Positions 26,173-38,717 of a DNA stretch of 55,097 nucleotides are shown here, one piece after another. The notes beneath the pieces are model-generated. The model was not told the DNA's origin and did no database searches. It saw nothing but the letters and a program-made list of their open reading frames with translations. The translations under genes were made by a program, and so were the position numbers. Origin of the DNA: Hepatocystis sp. ex Piliocolobus tephrosceles (Eukaryota; Apicomplexa; Aconoidasida; Haemosporida; Plasmodiidae); the NCBI GenBank assembly GCA_902459845.2, contig CABPSV020000012.1:1-55097 (forward strand), in the 5' to 3' direction. How positions within the stretch are numbered: position 1 is the first letter of the stretch; each line of letters begins with the position of its first letter.

Positions 26173-27848
26173 TTACGTCTTAAAAAAAAAAAAAAAAAAA
26201 AAGGAAACATAAAAATGCGAACGAGCGGAAGGACATATGTGTGAGAGCATGCGTGTAGTTAGGCTCGTATGAGCCAATTGGAATATATACACACATATAT
26301 ATATATATATATATATCCGTTTGATTTATAAGCTTAATTAAATGTTGCTTAGTTACATAGCTGCTTAGTTGCTTTGTTTATTAGCTAGCTAGCTATCTAT
26401 TGTTCATGTGACATTTTGATTTTTTAGTAAAACGACCAACACATGCCAATGTGTGTGGTTTTTACAACAACATAGCTTATGTTTCCATTCCTTTATAGAA
26501 ACGTTTATTATTTGTATATATTTATCTATATGAACTAATGAGTAAAATAATACATCTCACTTAGGACATATTTTTATCTCTTTCCTCTCTTTATTTTATA
26601 TCACTTTATTTTTTTATTTCACTTTATTTTTTTATTTCATTTTATTTTTTTATTTCACTTAATTTTTTTATTTCACTTAATTTTTTTATTTCACTTAATT
26701 TTTTTATTTCACTTTATTTTTTTTTTTTTTTTTTTTTTTTCTTTTTTTTTTTTACTTCATCTTTATTTGTATGTTAACAATAATTCATATTTGACATATA
26801 TTTATTTGAATTAAAAAAAAAAAAAAAACATATTTGAGAACTTTAAGTTTGTTTATATGATTAAAAATATTACATAAGTTATAAATAAAAAAAAAGTTTG
26901 ATAGTATTTTTTTACCTCCTTTATTATATGACCAGTTTTAGCTGAATATGAAATATTTTTTTTTTTTTTTTTTTTTTTTTAACTATATACATTAATTTTT
27001 AAGCACAACGTGTTTATATGAAAGCACTTACGAAAGAAAACAAATATATGTGATATAAAAGCCCGTAACAATAGTTTTGTTACATGTATTTTTAGGTTTT
27101 GTTATTATAATGTAAGCGTGTTGTGTTAGTTAATTTGTACAAAGATAAATAAAAAATTTAAAAACAAGCACATACATGTTTTTTATGTGCTTATATAAAT
27201 TTTAATTTTTTTTAACAATGTTTTAACGTTTTACAAACAGTTTTGATTTTGTAATTAATTTATTTTTGTATATTTTTTTATGACAAAAAAAAATAAAAAT
27301 AAAAATAAAATAAAATGAAAAAGCAGTAGTGAGAACAAAACATGTTACATATGTATATACATCACATTTATTAATGTCTTTAGCAGTATTGTACAATTGT
27401 GAGATAAGCATAAAATAAAAAATGTATGTAAATTTTTTCTTATCAACAAATAATGTGTAGTAAATAAGAAACAGGTTTTTCTGTACAATTTGCATGGCGA
27501 AAAGCAATTCACTTTCTATCTATCTATCTATCTATATATGAGAACAACATGCGGGTTTGCAACGTTTAAACATTTAATTTTAAACCCTTTTTTGTCAGTC
27601 ATTTGTTCGTTGTTTAATTGGTTGATGATTTTTTTTTTTTTTTTTGCACGATACAATGGGCATTCCCAAATATTTAGTATAACACTACTTCGAATTTTAC
27701 AACAGGTTTTTTTTTTTTATTAGTGTCACTATCTTTTATAAAGACAATTGTTATTATCTTTCTTTTGTCTTGTATGCGTATATTTACTTTGCATAAAACG
27801 AGAAATCTAATTATAAACAGTTTTTTTTTCTATTCATTACTAAGGAAA

Positions 27849-27896
<48 letters not shown>

Positions 27897-28157
27897 CTTT
27901 TGTTGAAAACAGGAGGAAGAAATTCTGCAGTTTTTAGTCAGTTATTTTTACCATGAGAGTATAAAATAGTTATTTTTATTTATTATTTAAATTATTTTTA
28001 TAGTTTCAATCATTGTAATATAGGCGATAGTAACATAGATAAATAAGTAAATAAATCAACATGAAATAAATATATATATATATATATATATATATTTTTG
28101 TTTCGTGTTAATTTAGTTCTTTTTCACCTGAATTTTATTAATTTTTTTATTAATTTT

Positions 28158-28214
<57 letters not shown>

Positions 28215-28397
28215 TAACATTTTTCTTATACAAATTTTTTTAAGTGCTTTTTTATTTTATATTTTTATTTTTTTTCTTACCCGTAAAAATTAATATTATT
28301 CACAAGTTTATAAGTTTTATATATGTAAAATAAACATGCACTTTTTTTAAATAAAGATATAACAAGAAAAAAATGAGAAAAATGTTTACATCGTAAT

Positions 28398-28434
<37 letters not shown>

Positions 28435-28841
28435 TTGTACATAATATATATTTATATAATATACATACATATATAAATATTTCTAAAAAGCGAGGAAATT
28501 TTATAAAATCGCAGCAAATATTACTGTAGGCACAATACGGAAAATATACATATATACTATATACATATATACATTATGTATAAACGCGAGAGTTAAAACA
28601 AATTTTTTTTTTTTTTTTTTTTTTTTTTAATAGTAATTAAATATATATGCATTTGTATACAAGGATGTTTGCATTTTTACATTATAATAAATAAATTTAA
28701 AAAAAGAAACATATAAGTTCGATGTTTTTATTTTAATTTCTTTTATTTTTATGTCAAAACATAGTAACATTTTATTAATCATACGTTACATACGTCATAT
28801 TATGTAAATTTAATATTATTACTATTATTATTATTATTATT

Positions 28842-28874
<33 letters not shown>

Positions 28875-29451
28875 TGTATATATATACATATTAATTAGAT
28901 TTACTTTTGTTGAGTATACTGTTTCGTGACACAAATTTGTACACGATTTGTGATTTGCTGTGCGTTTACATACGTACATACATATATACATACATTTTTT
29001 AGTATCAATATACGACGAATACATATGAACATTTGCATTAATACATATGTTACTAAATTAAGAAAATTAGCTATTATGTAGTTATTTTTAATTAAACTAT
29101 TTGGACTCAATTATTATTGTTATTATATTTTTGTAAAAAAATTTATTTTGTTTATTATTCTTTTTTACCATTTTTACTATTTTTACCATTTTTACCATTT
29201 TCACTTTTTTTTCACTCTTTTCAACATTTTTAATTGTGAGTGTGTTAAATATGAAAATTCACATAAAACCAATTAAAACAGTTTCAATAAAAGTGTTTTA
29301 TTAATATTTGTTAAAATTAAAACAAGGAGCGAATTATAAAAGAAAAAAAAAAAAAAAAAAAAAAATATTTACAGAAATGAGATAAATCACCACAAATATA
29401 GCACCATTGTAACTGTCACTGTTATTGCTATTACTACAATTATAAGCAAAA
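26173..29451. other. Intergenic region, carrier to nucleoporin (3.3 kb)
   Basis: I see no gene or structural RNA. Contents are an 18-bp TTTCACTTTATTTT repeat at 26593-26720, many T runs (42 nt at 27852-27893, exactly 48 nt at 28166-28213), several TA dinucleotide runs and a short CTAT repeat near 27518. The 60-95 codon open frames across it are poly-T artefacts. Confidence 0.6.
26593..26720. repeat. 18-bp minisatellite downstream of the carrier gene
   Basis: The unit ATTTCACTTTATTTTTTT, with a TTAA variant in later copies, is repeated about seven times and ends in a T-rich tract. Confidence 0.85.
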
Positions 29452-32400
29452 ATGTTTATGCAGAATTCGAACTCGAATAATATGTTTGGGTCTTTTTATA
29501 ATCAAGGGAATCAGGGGAATCAAGGAAATCAAGGAAATCAAGGAAACCAAGCAAATAAAGGTTTGTTTGGAGCTACAGGGCTACAGTCTAATTTGGCAGT
29601 GGGTACGAATCAGAGTTCTATTTTTGGAGCACCCAAAACACAGCAAACAAATAACACTATGATGAATAAGAGTATATTTAATATGAACCCTACTGGAACT
29701 AGTAATAATGCATTAGGTGGTGGAAAAAGTTTATATGATGGTATGAACGCTCAGTCTAATTTAGGTAACAAAAGTATATTTAATACGACGGGTGTAGGTG
29801 GTGTTGGTTCTACTAATCAAAGTAATATGGGTATAGGTGGTAGTAATAATAGTTTATTTATGAATACGAGTAATACAACTAATACAAATAATACAAATGC
29901 TAGAAATATATTTGGCACTACATCAAATTTAAATACGCAAGGAACAAACTTAACAAATAAAAATATGTTTGGTGGTTTACAAACAACAAATCAGAACACA
30001 CAGTCAAACAATATGTTTAGTAATTTATTATCAAATCAAACAAATTCCGCAAGTATGTTTAGTAATTTAAATGCAACAAACCAAAATAAAAGTGGTGGTT
30101 TATTTGGTAGTACATCTGCATCTTCTATAAATACTAATCAGAATTCAGCAGTAGGTAGTAATATATTTAATAATCCACTTAGTGCTAGTTCTACCGCTTC
30201 AGGTTTGGGACAAAACAAACCTGGTGGTGGTGGTATATTTGGGACGCAACAGCAACAACAACAACAAACAAATCAGGGTATGTTAGGAACTACTAATACT
30301 GCTAGTAGTGGTAGTATATTTGGTAGCCCCTTAGGAATGAATCAGAATAAGAATACGAACATATTTGGTACTATGCAACAAGGTGGTATGAATACAAACA
30401 CAGGAACTACAGGTGCTAGTAGTAATATTTTTGGTAGTTCGTTTACTGGTGGTTCTACTCCATCATGTTTAGGACAAAACAAACCAGGTGGTGGTAGTAT
30501 ATTTGGTACACAACAACAAACAAATCAGGGTATGTTAGGAAATACTAATACTGCTAGTAGTAGTAATATATTTGGAAACACACTAGGAATGAATCAGAAC
30601 AAAGGTATTGGTGGTGGTAACAGTTTATTCAGTACATATTCTTCTAATCAGACACAAGGTACCAGTAGTAATATATTTGGTACTAACACTGTAGGTACAA
30701 ATAATACGATGAATCAAAGTGGTGGTGGTGGTCTTTTTGGAGCGCTACAGCCAGCGAATCAACAAATATCTACAACTTCTAGTAGTAATATATTTGGTAG
30801 TAGCTCCTTAGGAATGAATCAGAATAAGAACACAAACATATTCGGTAGTGTTCAACCAGGTAGTATGAATACAAACACAGGAACTACAGGTGCTAGTAGT
30901 AATATTTTTGGTAGTTCGTTTACCGGTGGTTCTACCGCGTCAGGTTTGGGACAAAACAAACCTGGTGGTGGTGGTATATTTGGGACGCAACAGCAACAAC
31001 AACAAACAAATCAGGGTATGTTAGGAACTACTAATACTGCTAGTAGTAGTAGTATATTTGGTAGCCCCTTAGGAATGAATCAGAATAAGAATACGAACAT
31101 ATTTGGTACTATGCAACAAAGTGGTATAAATGCGAACACAGGAGCTACTGGTGCTAGTGGTAATCTTTTTGGAAGTTCGTTTACTGGTGGATCTACTACA
31201 TTAGGATTAGGACAAAACAAACCTGTTGGTGGTAGTAGTATATTCGGAACGCAACAACAACAGCAACAAACAAATCATGGTATGTTAGGCAATACTAATA
31301 CTTCTAATAGTCTATTTAATACATCCGGATTAACAAATCAAGGTAATATTGGAATTAATAATATGTTTGCATCATCTATGTCTCAACAAAATACTCAAAA
31401 TAAGTTTACAAATATTTTTGGCTCTACAGGAGGAGGTAATCTTGGTAATATAACAGGAGCTGGAGGTGTTGGTCAATCTGGTTTGACATTAGGAGTATCA
31501 TCTGGTGGGATGTCTAGTAGTTTAACTGGAGGAATGACTGGAGGAATTACTGGAGGAATGACTGGTGGGATGACAGGTGGGATGACAGGTGGGATGACTG
31601 GTGGGATGACTGGTGGGATAACTGGTGGGATAACTGGTGGGGTAACTGGTGGGGTAACTGGTGGGATGTCTAGCGGTTTGACTGGAGGGATGACTGGTGG
31701 TTTGACTGGGAGATTAACTGGTACAGGTGGACAGACAGGAATGGGTACATTAAGTGGTACTGGGACAGGTATGATGGGTAGTACTAGTAACAATATATTT
31801 GGGAATTTATCAGGTAATCAAAACACAATTAATTTAGGTGACAATAAGAATTTGTTAGGTGGTAGTACATCTGGTCAATCAGGTTTTACTCTTGGTACAG
31901 GAATTACAGGTGGTAGTACATCTATGAGTAGTGGTTTGAGTTTAGGAACATCTTTAACGCCTGGTGTGGGTTCTACTACATTTGGGCAAAATTTGGGACA
32001 AAATGTAGGTCAGAATTTAGGGCAAGGTTTGGGTTCAAGTGTGACTACAAGTTTTGGGCAAAGTGGTGGTTCTAGTATGACTCCAAGTTTAGGTCAAAAT
32101 TTAGGTACTGGTTTAAGTCTTGGTATGACAACTAATAAGATGACTACTCCTGGTAGCACAAACATCTTTGGTAGTCAAGATGGTTCTGGTTTGAAGAGTA
32201 CTTTAGGGACTACAGTAGCAAATAATGTTGCTGGTGGTACTGGTGTTAGTACAAGTGGTAGTACTGGTTTTGGTTTATCCGGTTTAACGAGTACTTCTGT
32301 GAGTACAACTGGTACTACTACGGATAGTAGTAATAACATGAAGAGTGCATTAAGTAGCACCAATATAAGTGGTAGTAACACAAATATATTTTCTACCGAC

Positions 32401-35400
32401 AATAATATACTTAGTGGTACAAAAAGTGGAAGTACACAAGACAAATTAACAGGTATAAGTAGTAGTGATGGTACAAAACAAATGAGTACTTTATTAGGAG
32501 CACAAGAATTAGAAAAAAGTAAAGATCAGAAGGATATTGGTGATAAAAAAGGTGATACTAAGAGCATTAGCGATTCATTATTTAAAAAATTAGAAGAAGA
32601 GTTAGTACTTTTAAAAAAAAAAAAGAAAAAAAAAAATAAGAAATTTTATAATGGTACTATAACAAAGAGTATCTATATGAATGAAGAATATGATCATGAT
32701 AATATGTTTGTATATAAAGAATATGGGGGTAAAAAAGCATTATATAATTATATAAATGTTATAATAAATGATAATATTAACAATATACAAAAAACAACAT
32801 TTTCATTGTTAAATGATCATGATTTAAAAATGTGGGATAATTTTAAAAATAACATTTTTCAGAATTTTATTGATTATTTAGTTGATTCAAATCATAAATC
32901 AGATCAGAAAACAATTCAGAATGACAATGTTTTAAATATAGATAAACATGAATTTCAAATTTTGATTTGGTTGTATAATGTTAATTCCTATAAATTAGAT
33001 TCACTTTTAATTACAAGTTTTTATGAATTATTATTAAATGGAACAAATTTGAATTCTTCTAAATTTGTTATTGATAATGCTGATAGTTTAGTTTTTAATA
33101 GTTTTGTAGATATAAAAGATCATTATTATATTCATTTGAAAACTCCATCTTTTATAACAAATGTGAAAAAATATAAGGTGGATAGAGAAAAAGGAAGTGG
33201 TACTAGAAACATGATTAATGACGAGAATGGTATTGGTATACGTAGTAGACGTGTATTAGATGTTGATTCTATTTACAAGCAGACTTTAAAAGATATTTTG
33301 ACTACTTTATTGAATATGAATTTTTCTATAACAAAAGAGAATATTCAACAATGGAGGGAAAGCATAGAGGGAGTTGCTAATAATAACAGTAATGGTTTAA
33401 GTGGTAATGGTTCTATTGGTAATGGTTCTATTGGTAATGGTTCTATTGGTAATGGTTCTATTGGTAACGGTTCTATTGGTAACGGTTTAGGTGGTAATGG
33501 AGTAAGTGGCTTACCAAACGGCAGTAACAACGGTAACACAGAAAATGCAACATATGACAACTTGTTACTGAATTATTTGTTTTGTACGTTACAACATTTA
33601 CATAATAAATATTACAGAACAGAATTGTGTAATTATGTACCGAAAGATGCAAACGAGTTAGGTCCTTATTTTGTGGATGGTAAATCGAATGAAATATTTT
33701 ACTATTGTTATGATAATTTTTTTCGTAACGAAATGGATAAAGACAATAATACAATTAACTTTTTTTTTTATTTAATTAATATAATGTTTCGTTGTGGTAA
33801 CTATTTAGGACTATTACAGATTATAAAGAATAATAAATTAATAAAAAAATTTTATATAGATGATTGTTTAAAAGATTTTATTATATTATTAATAAGGATA
33901 TTGCTATTGATATATAATAAGCGTAGTGAACGAAGTATATGCGAAAATATGGATATAAAAATAGATTGTAATGATATTTTAAAAAAAAGAATTAACACAT
34001 CTAATATAATAAATTACTTCCATACAGTTCTTTTAAAATATTTAAATAATATATATACGTACGATTTATTATGTATTATGTTTGCTGATATATTTTGTAA
34101 AAAAGGTAATATGTATACGAATAAAGAAAAAAGGATTAGCATGAAAAACTTGGTTTATTATTTGAAAAAGAGTAGAAAAGAAAAAAGAGATCAATTTGAT
34201 TTAATACAGAAAAGAGACAAGATAAGAAAAAGTAAAAAAAGTGCAAGAGAAAAAAGTAAAAGTTTGGGACAGGGTGGTTTTTATACAACTACTGGTATTT
34301 CAGATAACGATATAGAATTAAATACAGGTATAATAAGAGATTTAAACAAACATAATGAATCGAATATTATGTTTGAGGATGTACAAGAGTATAGGAAAAT
34401 TCGTTTAGATAATCGTGGTAGAAGAAGTAGTTATCATAATAAAGGTGTTGATTTGTTTTATAACAGTGGCGAAAGAAATATGAATGGTGGTGGTGTTCCT
34501 TATGATGGTATTGATAGTTATAGTAGTGATATTAGTATTAGTAGCAATAGTTCCAATTTGATATATAATGAGCAACGGGGTGGTATAAATGAAATCAAAA
34601 CAAATAAACGTAAGAGTTCGTTTTTTGATATATTTGCAAATATATTACAGAAGCCGAAAAAAGCGAAAGATGAAGAAAATTTCGATAGTTTTCAGATAGA
34701 TGATGAAATAGAAAAAATGAGTAAAGAATTTAAACAAGTAAGTAATACGGATCATTTAAAAATTACTAATAGACATGGATATAATTATGAATGTTCAAAT
34801 ATTGAAACGACGATATGGATTGAATTGACTTTATTTGTATCACAAAATTTTAATTTGTTTAGTAGCAGATATTTGGATAATTTTGACATTTTCGATAGTG
34901 TTATTGATGGTAGTAATAGTAGTAGTAGTGGTGGTGGTGGTGGTGTTGTTCAAGATGGAAGTAGTAATGTTTATGATAATGGTAAATCTGTTCGCGATGG
35001 TAGTAGTAGTAAAGGAGAAAATGTAACATCCCAAAATGATACAAAACTAAGAAGAGAATATTTAAATAGTAAAATAGAAAGATTATTTATGTGTATATCT
35101 AACTGTATTATAAACGAAAATAAGAAATATTTTTCTTTTTGTTCAAAAATTCGTATTGAAGATGTAGTTAACAATTTCATTGTTGTTGATGGTAAGATAG
35201 CTGAAAAGGTGAAAGGAAATATAGCAAATGTATTGAATAATAATTTTTTAATATATATAAAATTTTTTTATTATTTGTTATTAGTAGGGAATTTATATCC
35301 TACTATAGTTTTTTTATCATGTATATCTAGAAATGTTCAACGTATTTTGTTAGTGTTATCCATTTTTTCACATAAAAATAATATTTTTGAGAATGAAAAA

Positions 35401-36318
35401 TTAAATAATATAAAAATGGAAACATTGAATAATTTGAAGTTTTTGAAAGGGTATGAATCTGCAGATTTAGTAACTTATGGAGATACTATTGTTAATGGTT
35501 TTATTAGTAGTAAGGATAATAATTCACTTTATAATAACCACCATACGGACGATATAGTAAATAGTAGTAATAACGAAAACGGTTCAAACAAATCTAGTTT
35601 GGAAAATACAAACTTAATTTCATTAAGTATGAACAACCGTGATTTACCTTATGAACAATTTGTACTTCGAAACAATAACATGAGTGTATTATTAAAAATA
35701 AGTTACTTGCTTAATTTAAAAAATAGTATAAGCATAAAATTGTTAAAAACTATAGTACATGAGAATCAAGATATGTTACTAAATGAAAATGTGATTGGTC
35801 ATATAAATAATGATGGGAATATTTGTTATGGGAAATTACATGATTTTTTATTTTTATTTAAAAATGAAGTAAAATTAAAAAAAGATATAAAAAGTTCATT
35901 TTTAATGTATTATATTTTATATAAAAAAAAGTTTACTAATAGTAATATATTAAGAAGAAAAAAAGTGGTAAATAATGATGATAATTATTATTATAAATGT
36001 AGGCATTTTACTTTTGTTTCAAATAAAAACGTTAATACTTTGAATAAAATAGCTTCAAGTAATTCAGTATGTAATATACATTCATCAATTGTTTATAAGA
36101 TATCACAGTTATATGCGATATTGGCTTATTTTGCGAATCAAAGAAAAAATTATATTATATCTTTTATATGTTATTATGTGTTAAAAGATGAACAAAGCGC
36201 AATCAACTCATTGATCAAAATATATAACGACGAGCTTATGTACTACTACCACAACAGTGAAAAGGAGTATGACTACATTCGAAAGTGTGCCTTTCGTTTT
36301 TATCACTTAGCAATGGTA

Positions 36319-36370
<52 letters not shown>

Positions 36371-36569
36371 GCTTACCCCCGGCATTTATGTTTATGTCGG
36401 TCCATGTACATCCGTAATTTAAGTATCTACACAGGCGTATATATACTTTTACCACATATATGTTCTTCATTATATTACATTATATGATGTTACATTATAT
36501 TATATTACATTATATGATGTTACATTATATTATATTACATTATATGATGTTACATTATATTATATTATA

Positions 36570-36601
<32 letters not shown>

Positions 36602-37020
36602 CAATTTACAGAACATGTGGCCATCCAATGTAAAGCTAGAATCAATCGAAGACAAAGCTTATCTTATTCAAAGCATTTTATTTATGAAAAAAAAAATGTT
36701 TGAAGAGGCTTTTATTATTTTTTCATCCACTTTAATTCCTGAAAATTTGTTAGAAAAATTGTCAATGGCTGATTATTATAACATTGATTTGTCTTCAAAC
36801 TTTTTACTAACTTTAATGGAGTTATGTAAACAGCATTACAAAGTAAGGAAAAAGTGCATATATTGCGTATACATTCTCGTATGAAATATTTTTTCTATTG
36901 TATTTTATTAATACGATTGATTGGAAGAAAAAAAACAGAATTCATAATGTTTATAGTAATATGTGGCATTTTTTTTTTTGTCCTTCTATTACTATATATA
37001 GTGTGAAAGTAGCTAATATA

Positions 37021-37070
<50 letters not shown>

Positions 37071-37194
37071 GATCAATGAATTAGTAGAGCAAACAACTTT
37101 AAATGCCGTTATTAAATTTCTATTACCAATTAAAGATAAATTAGATGTACAAATTGTTGAAAGTATTAAATATTTAGAAAATTTAAACTTTTAA
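29452..37194 (+). CDS. NUP100: FG-repeat nucleoporin (NUP100/NSP100-like), three exons
   Basis: Nuclear pore component. Coding exons: 29452-36315, 36612-36842 and 37072-37194; 2405 residues. Both introns begin GTAAG, end ACAG after a T tract and are phase 0. An in-frame TAA lies at 29443-29445. Residues 1-1020 are Gly/Asn/Ser/Thr/Gln-rich and carry many NIFG, SIFG, LFG and MFG motifs, the natively unfolded FG domain that binds transport receptors. A poly-Lys block near 1055 separates it from a C-terminal half of about 1350 residues that looks mostly helical, with inserts such as the NGSIG repeat at about 1317-1347. No Nup98-type autoproteolytic domain is apparent. The last ~150 residues, spread over all three exons, faintly recall Nup96-type scaffold ends, which is weak inference. 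Identification rests on FG composition and remembered synteny. Confidence 0.88.
30181..31320 (+). repeat. Long internal duplications in the FG domain
   Basis: A block of about 250 bp encoding LGQNKPGGGxIFGTQQ, then QTNQGMLG and TNTASS, then LGMNQNKNTNIFG, recurs starting near 30200, 30470, 30930 and 31200. The copies near 30200 and 30930 are almost identical at the DNA level over more than 150 bp, which suggests recent duplication or gene conversion. Confidence 0.85.
31510..31700 (+). repeat. 12-bp in-frame Met-Thr-Gly-Gly repeat in the nucleoporin
   Basis: Units of ATGACTGGTGGG, with ATA and GTA first-codon variants, repeat about 15 times and encode MTGG/ITGG/VTGG without FG motifs. Confidence 0.9.
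33400..33494 (+). repeat. 15-bp in-frame Asn-Gly-Ser-Ile-Gly repeat
   Basis: The unit AATGGTTCTATTGGT is repeated five to six times in the C-terminal half of the nucleoporin, inside otherwise unique, probably folded sequence. Confidence 0.88.
36316..36611 (+). other. Intron 1 of the nucleoporin gene (296 nt)
   Basis: The donor is GTAAG after a complete ATG codon and the acceptor is TTTACAG before AACATGTGG. The donor is followed at once by a T run of exactly 48 nt (36321-36368). The intron also holds a ~30-bp repeat (CATTATATGATGTTACATTA core, 36462-36570, about three copies) and a TA run. Splicing keeps the frame and removes the artificial poly-Phe reading. Confidence 0.85.
36843..37071 (+). 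other. Intron 2 of the nucleoporin gene (229 nt)
   Basis: The donor is GTAAGG after the Lys codon AAA (36840-36842). The acceptor is TTTTTACAG, ending at 37071 after a 43-nt T tract. The phase is 0, and the third exon runs in frame to the TAA at 37192-37194. Confidence 0.85.
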
Positions 37195-38269
37195 AATTAG
37201 GCACACCACAAGCATAAACATACATATGTGTGTGTGTAGTTTATACACTACCTCTTATATGCGTCTACATATGTGTTTTATATATATATATACCTACACA
37301 TATCTATTTATATATATTTATATATGTATATATACCCACTTGTACCTGTTTTGAATTTTTTTTTTTTTTTTTTTTTTACTATATTGGCATTTTTTCATCA
37401 TTTTATTAAATTTATTAAATTTGTTAAATTTGTTAATTCTTATTTTAGTTTCTCCAATTTCGTTAACTTCGTTAATTTCGTTAATTTCATTAATTTTTAT
37501 TTTTCAATTTTTATTTAAGAAAAAATTAAAAACATAATTATTAATAAGTAAAAAGTAACATATGTAAAAAAAAAAAAAAAAAAAAAATAAGAAAAAAAAA
37601 AGGGATTTCAAAAGCGCGTGCGACATGTTAGTACCTATGTATGTACATGTATATGTACTTATGTACGTACACATGTTTGAAATATAATGAAAGATTAAAA
37701 CACACCTCGAGAATCATTTTTTTTTTTTTTTTTTATGAGCATATAAGGCTTATTTTGCATTTAGTTGTCAATTATTTCTGCGTTTACATAATTCTGTTGT
37801 ATAACAATATACTTCACGTTTTAATGTATTTTACGTTATTCTCACATATTATTTATATACAATTGGTAGAAAAAAAATAAAAAAATATAATAACGTATGT
37901 ATGTAGGTCATCTGTTTCTTTTTTCTTTTGTTCCATAAAAAAATATATAATAACGCACCTTATGTAAGCATATCTGTTTCTTTTTTCTTCTTCTGCTTCT
38001 TTGTTTTTTTTTTTTTTTTTTTTTTTTTTTTCCTGATTAACCCATAACATTATTGAAAATGTAAAATTAAGAACACATATAATTTATGATGTATAATTGC
38101 TAAATTGAGAACAATGTTGTACATTATATAATGTATGTTATTTGTGAACAAAAAAAAAACAAAAAAAAAAATGTTTGCTGCAAAGGTATTATATAAAAAA
38201 ACTTTTAGTAAATTGAACTAATACGGTCAAATTTTATGTAACTTTTTTATTTTGTTTTTACTTTATTTT

Positions 38270-38405
38270 TTTTTTTTTTATTTTATTTGTTTCTTTTTTT
38301 ATTTTATTTGTTTCTTTTTTTATTTTATTTTTTTCTTTTTTTATTTTATTTTTTTCTTTTTTTATTTTATTTTTTTCTTTTTTTATTTTATTTTTTTCTT
38401 TTTTC
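38270..38405. repeat. 21-bp T-rich minisatellite
   Basis: The unit ATTTTATTTGTTTCTTTTTTT, with a T replacing the G in later copies, is repeated about six times. The length is a multiple of three, so open frames run through it on both strands. Confidence 0.85.
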
Positions 38406-38417
38406 TTTATTTTGTAT

Positions 38418-38572
38418 TCCACTGCTTTTTCCATTGCTTTTTTCCATTGTTTTTTCCATTGCTTTTTCCATTGCTTTTTTCCATTGCTTTTTCCAATGCT
38501 TCTTTCTATTGGTACTTCCATTGCTATTTCCATTGCTCTTTCCATTGCTGTTTCCATTGCTGCTTCCATTAT
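38418..38572. repeat. 12-13-bp CCATTGCTTTT minisatellite
   Basis: About 12 imperfect copies of TCCATTGCTTTT lie 145-300 bp upstream of the start codon of the next gene. This is the most C-rich stretch of this intergenic region. Confidence 0.85.
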
Positions 38573-38717
38573 TTTTTACTTTTACTCTTTATAGTCCTTT
38601 TACAAATCTATCAACCATTTTCTTGTTTTATTTATGAACAAGTAGATAAAAAAATAAAAAATAAACAAAAATACGTATACACATATATATATATATATAC
38701 ATGTCTAACGGATTAAG

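Larger units (their letters stand above)
37195..38717. other. Intergenic region, nucleoporin to the thioredoxin-like gene (1.5 kb)
   Basis: No gene seen. It contains a TTCGTTAAT-like 9-bp repeat near 37400-37500, several A and T runs, a 21-bp T-rich repeat and a 12-13-bp CCATTGCTTTT repeat. The open frames through these repeats on both strands are composition artefacts. Confidence 0.6.

Noticed and set aside
19370..29450. Small open frames of 60-90 codons in the long intergenic regions
   Set aside because: They are built from poly-T (poly-Phe) and TA-rich DNA, and show no motif, no coding-type composition and no suitable start context.
36001..36012. HF-Thr triplet in the nucleoporin as a Nup98-type autoproteolysis site
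   Set aside because: No surrounding autoproteolytic domain is recognisable, and the position near the C terminus does not fit the Nup98 layout.
36316..36417. Poly-Phe C terminus of the nucleoporin reading frame
   Set aside because: It is the start of an intron: GTAAG followed by a 48-nt T run. Coding sequence resumes in frame at 36612.
38252..38716. Open frames of 60-154 codons upstream of the thioredoxin-like gene
   Set aside because: They follow the 21-bp and 12-13-bp repeats, are almost only Phe, Leu, Cys and His, and are open in several frames at once.
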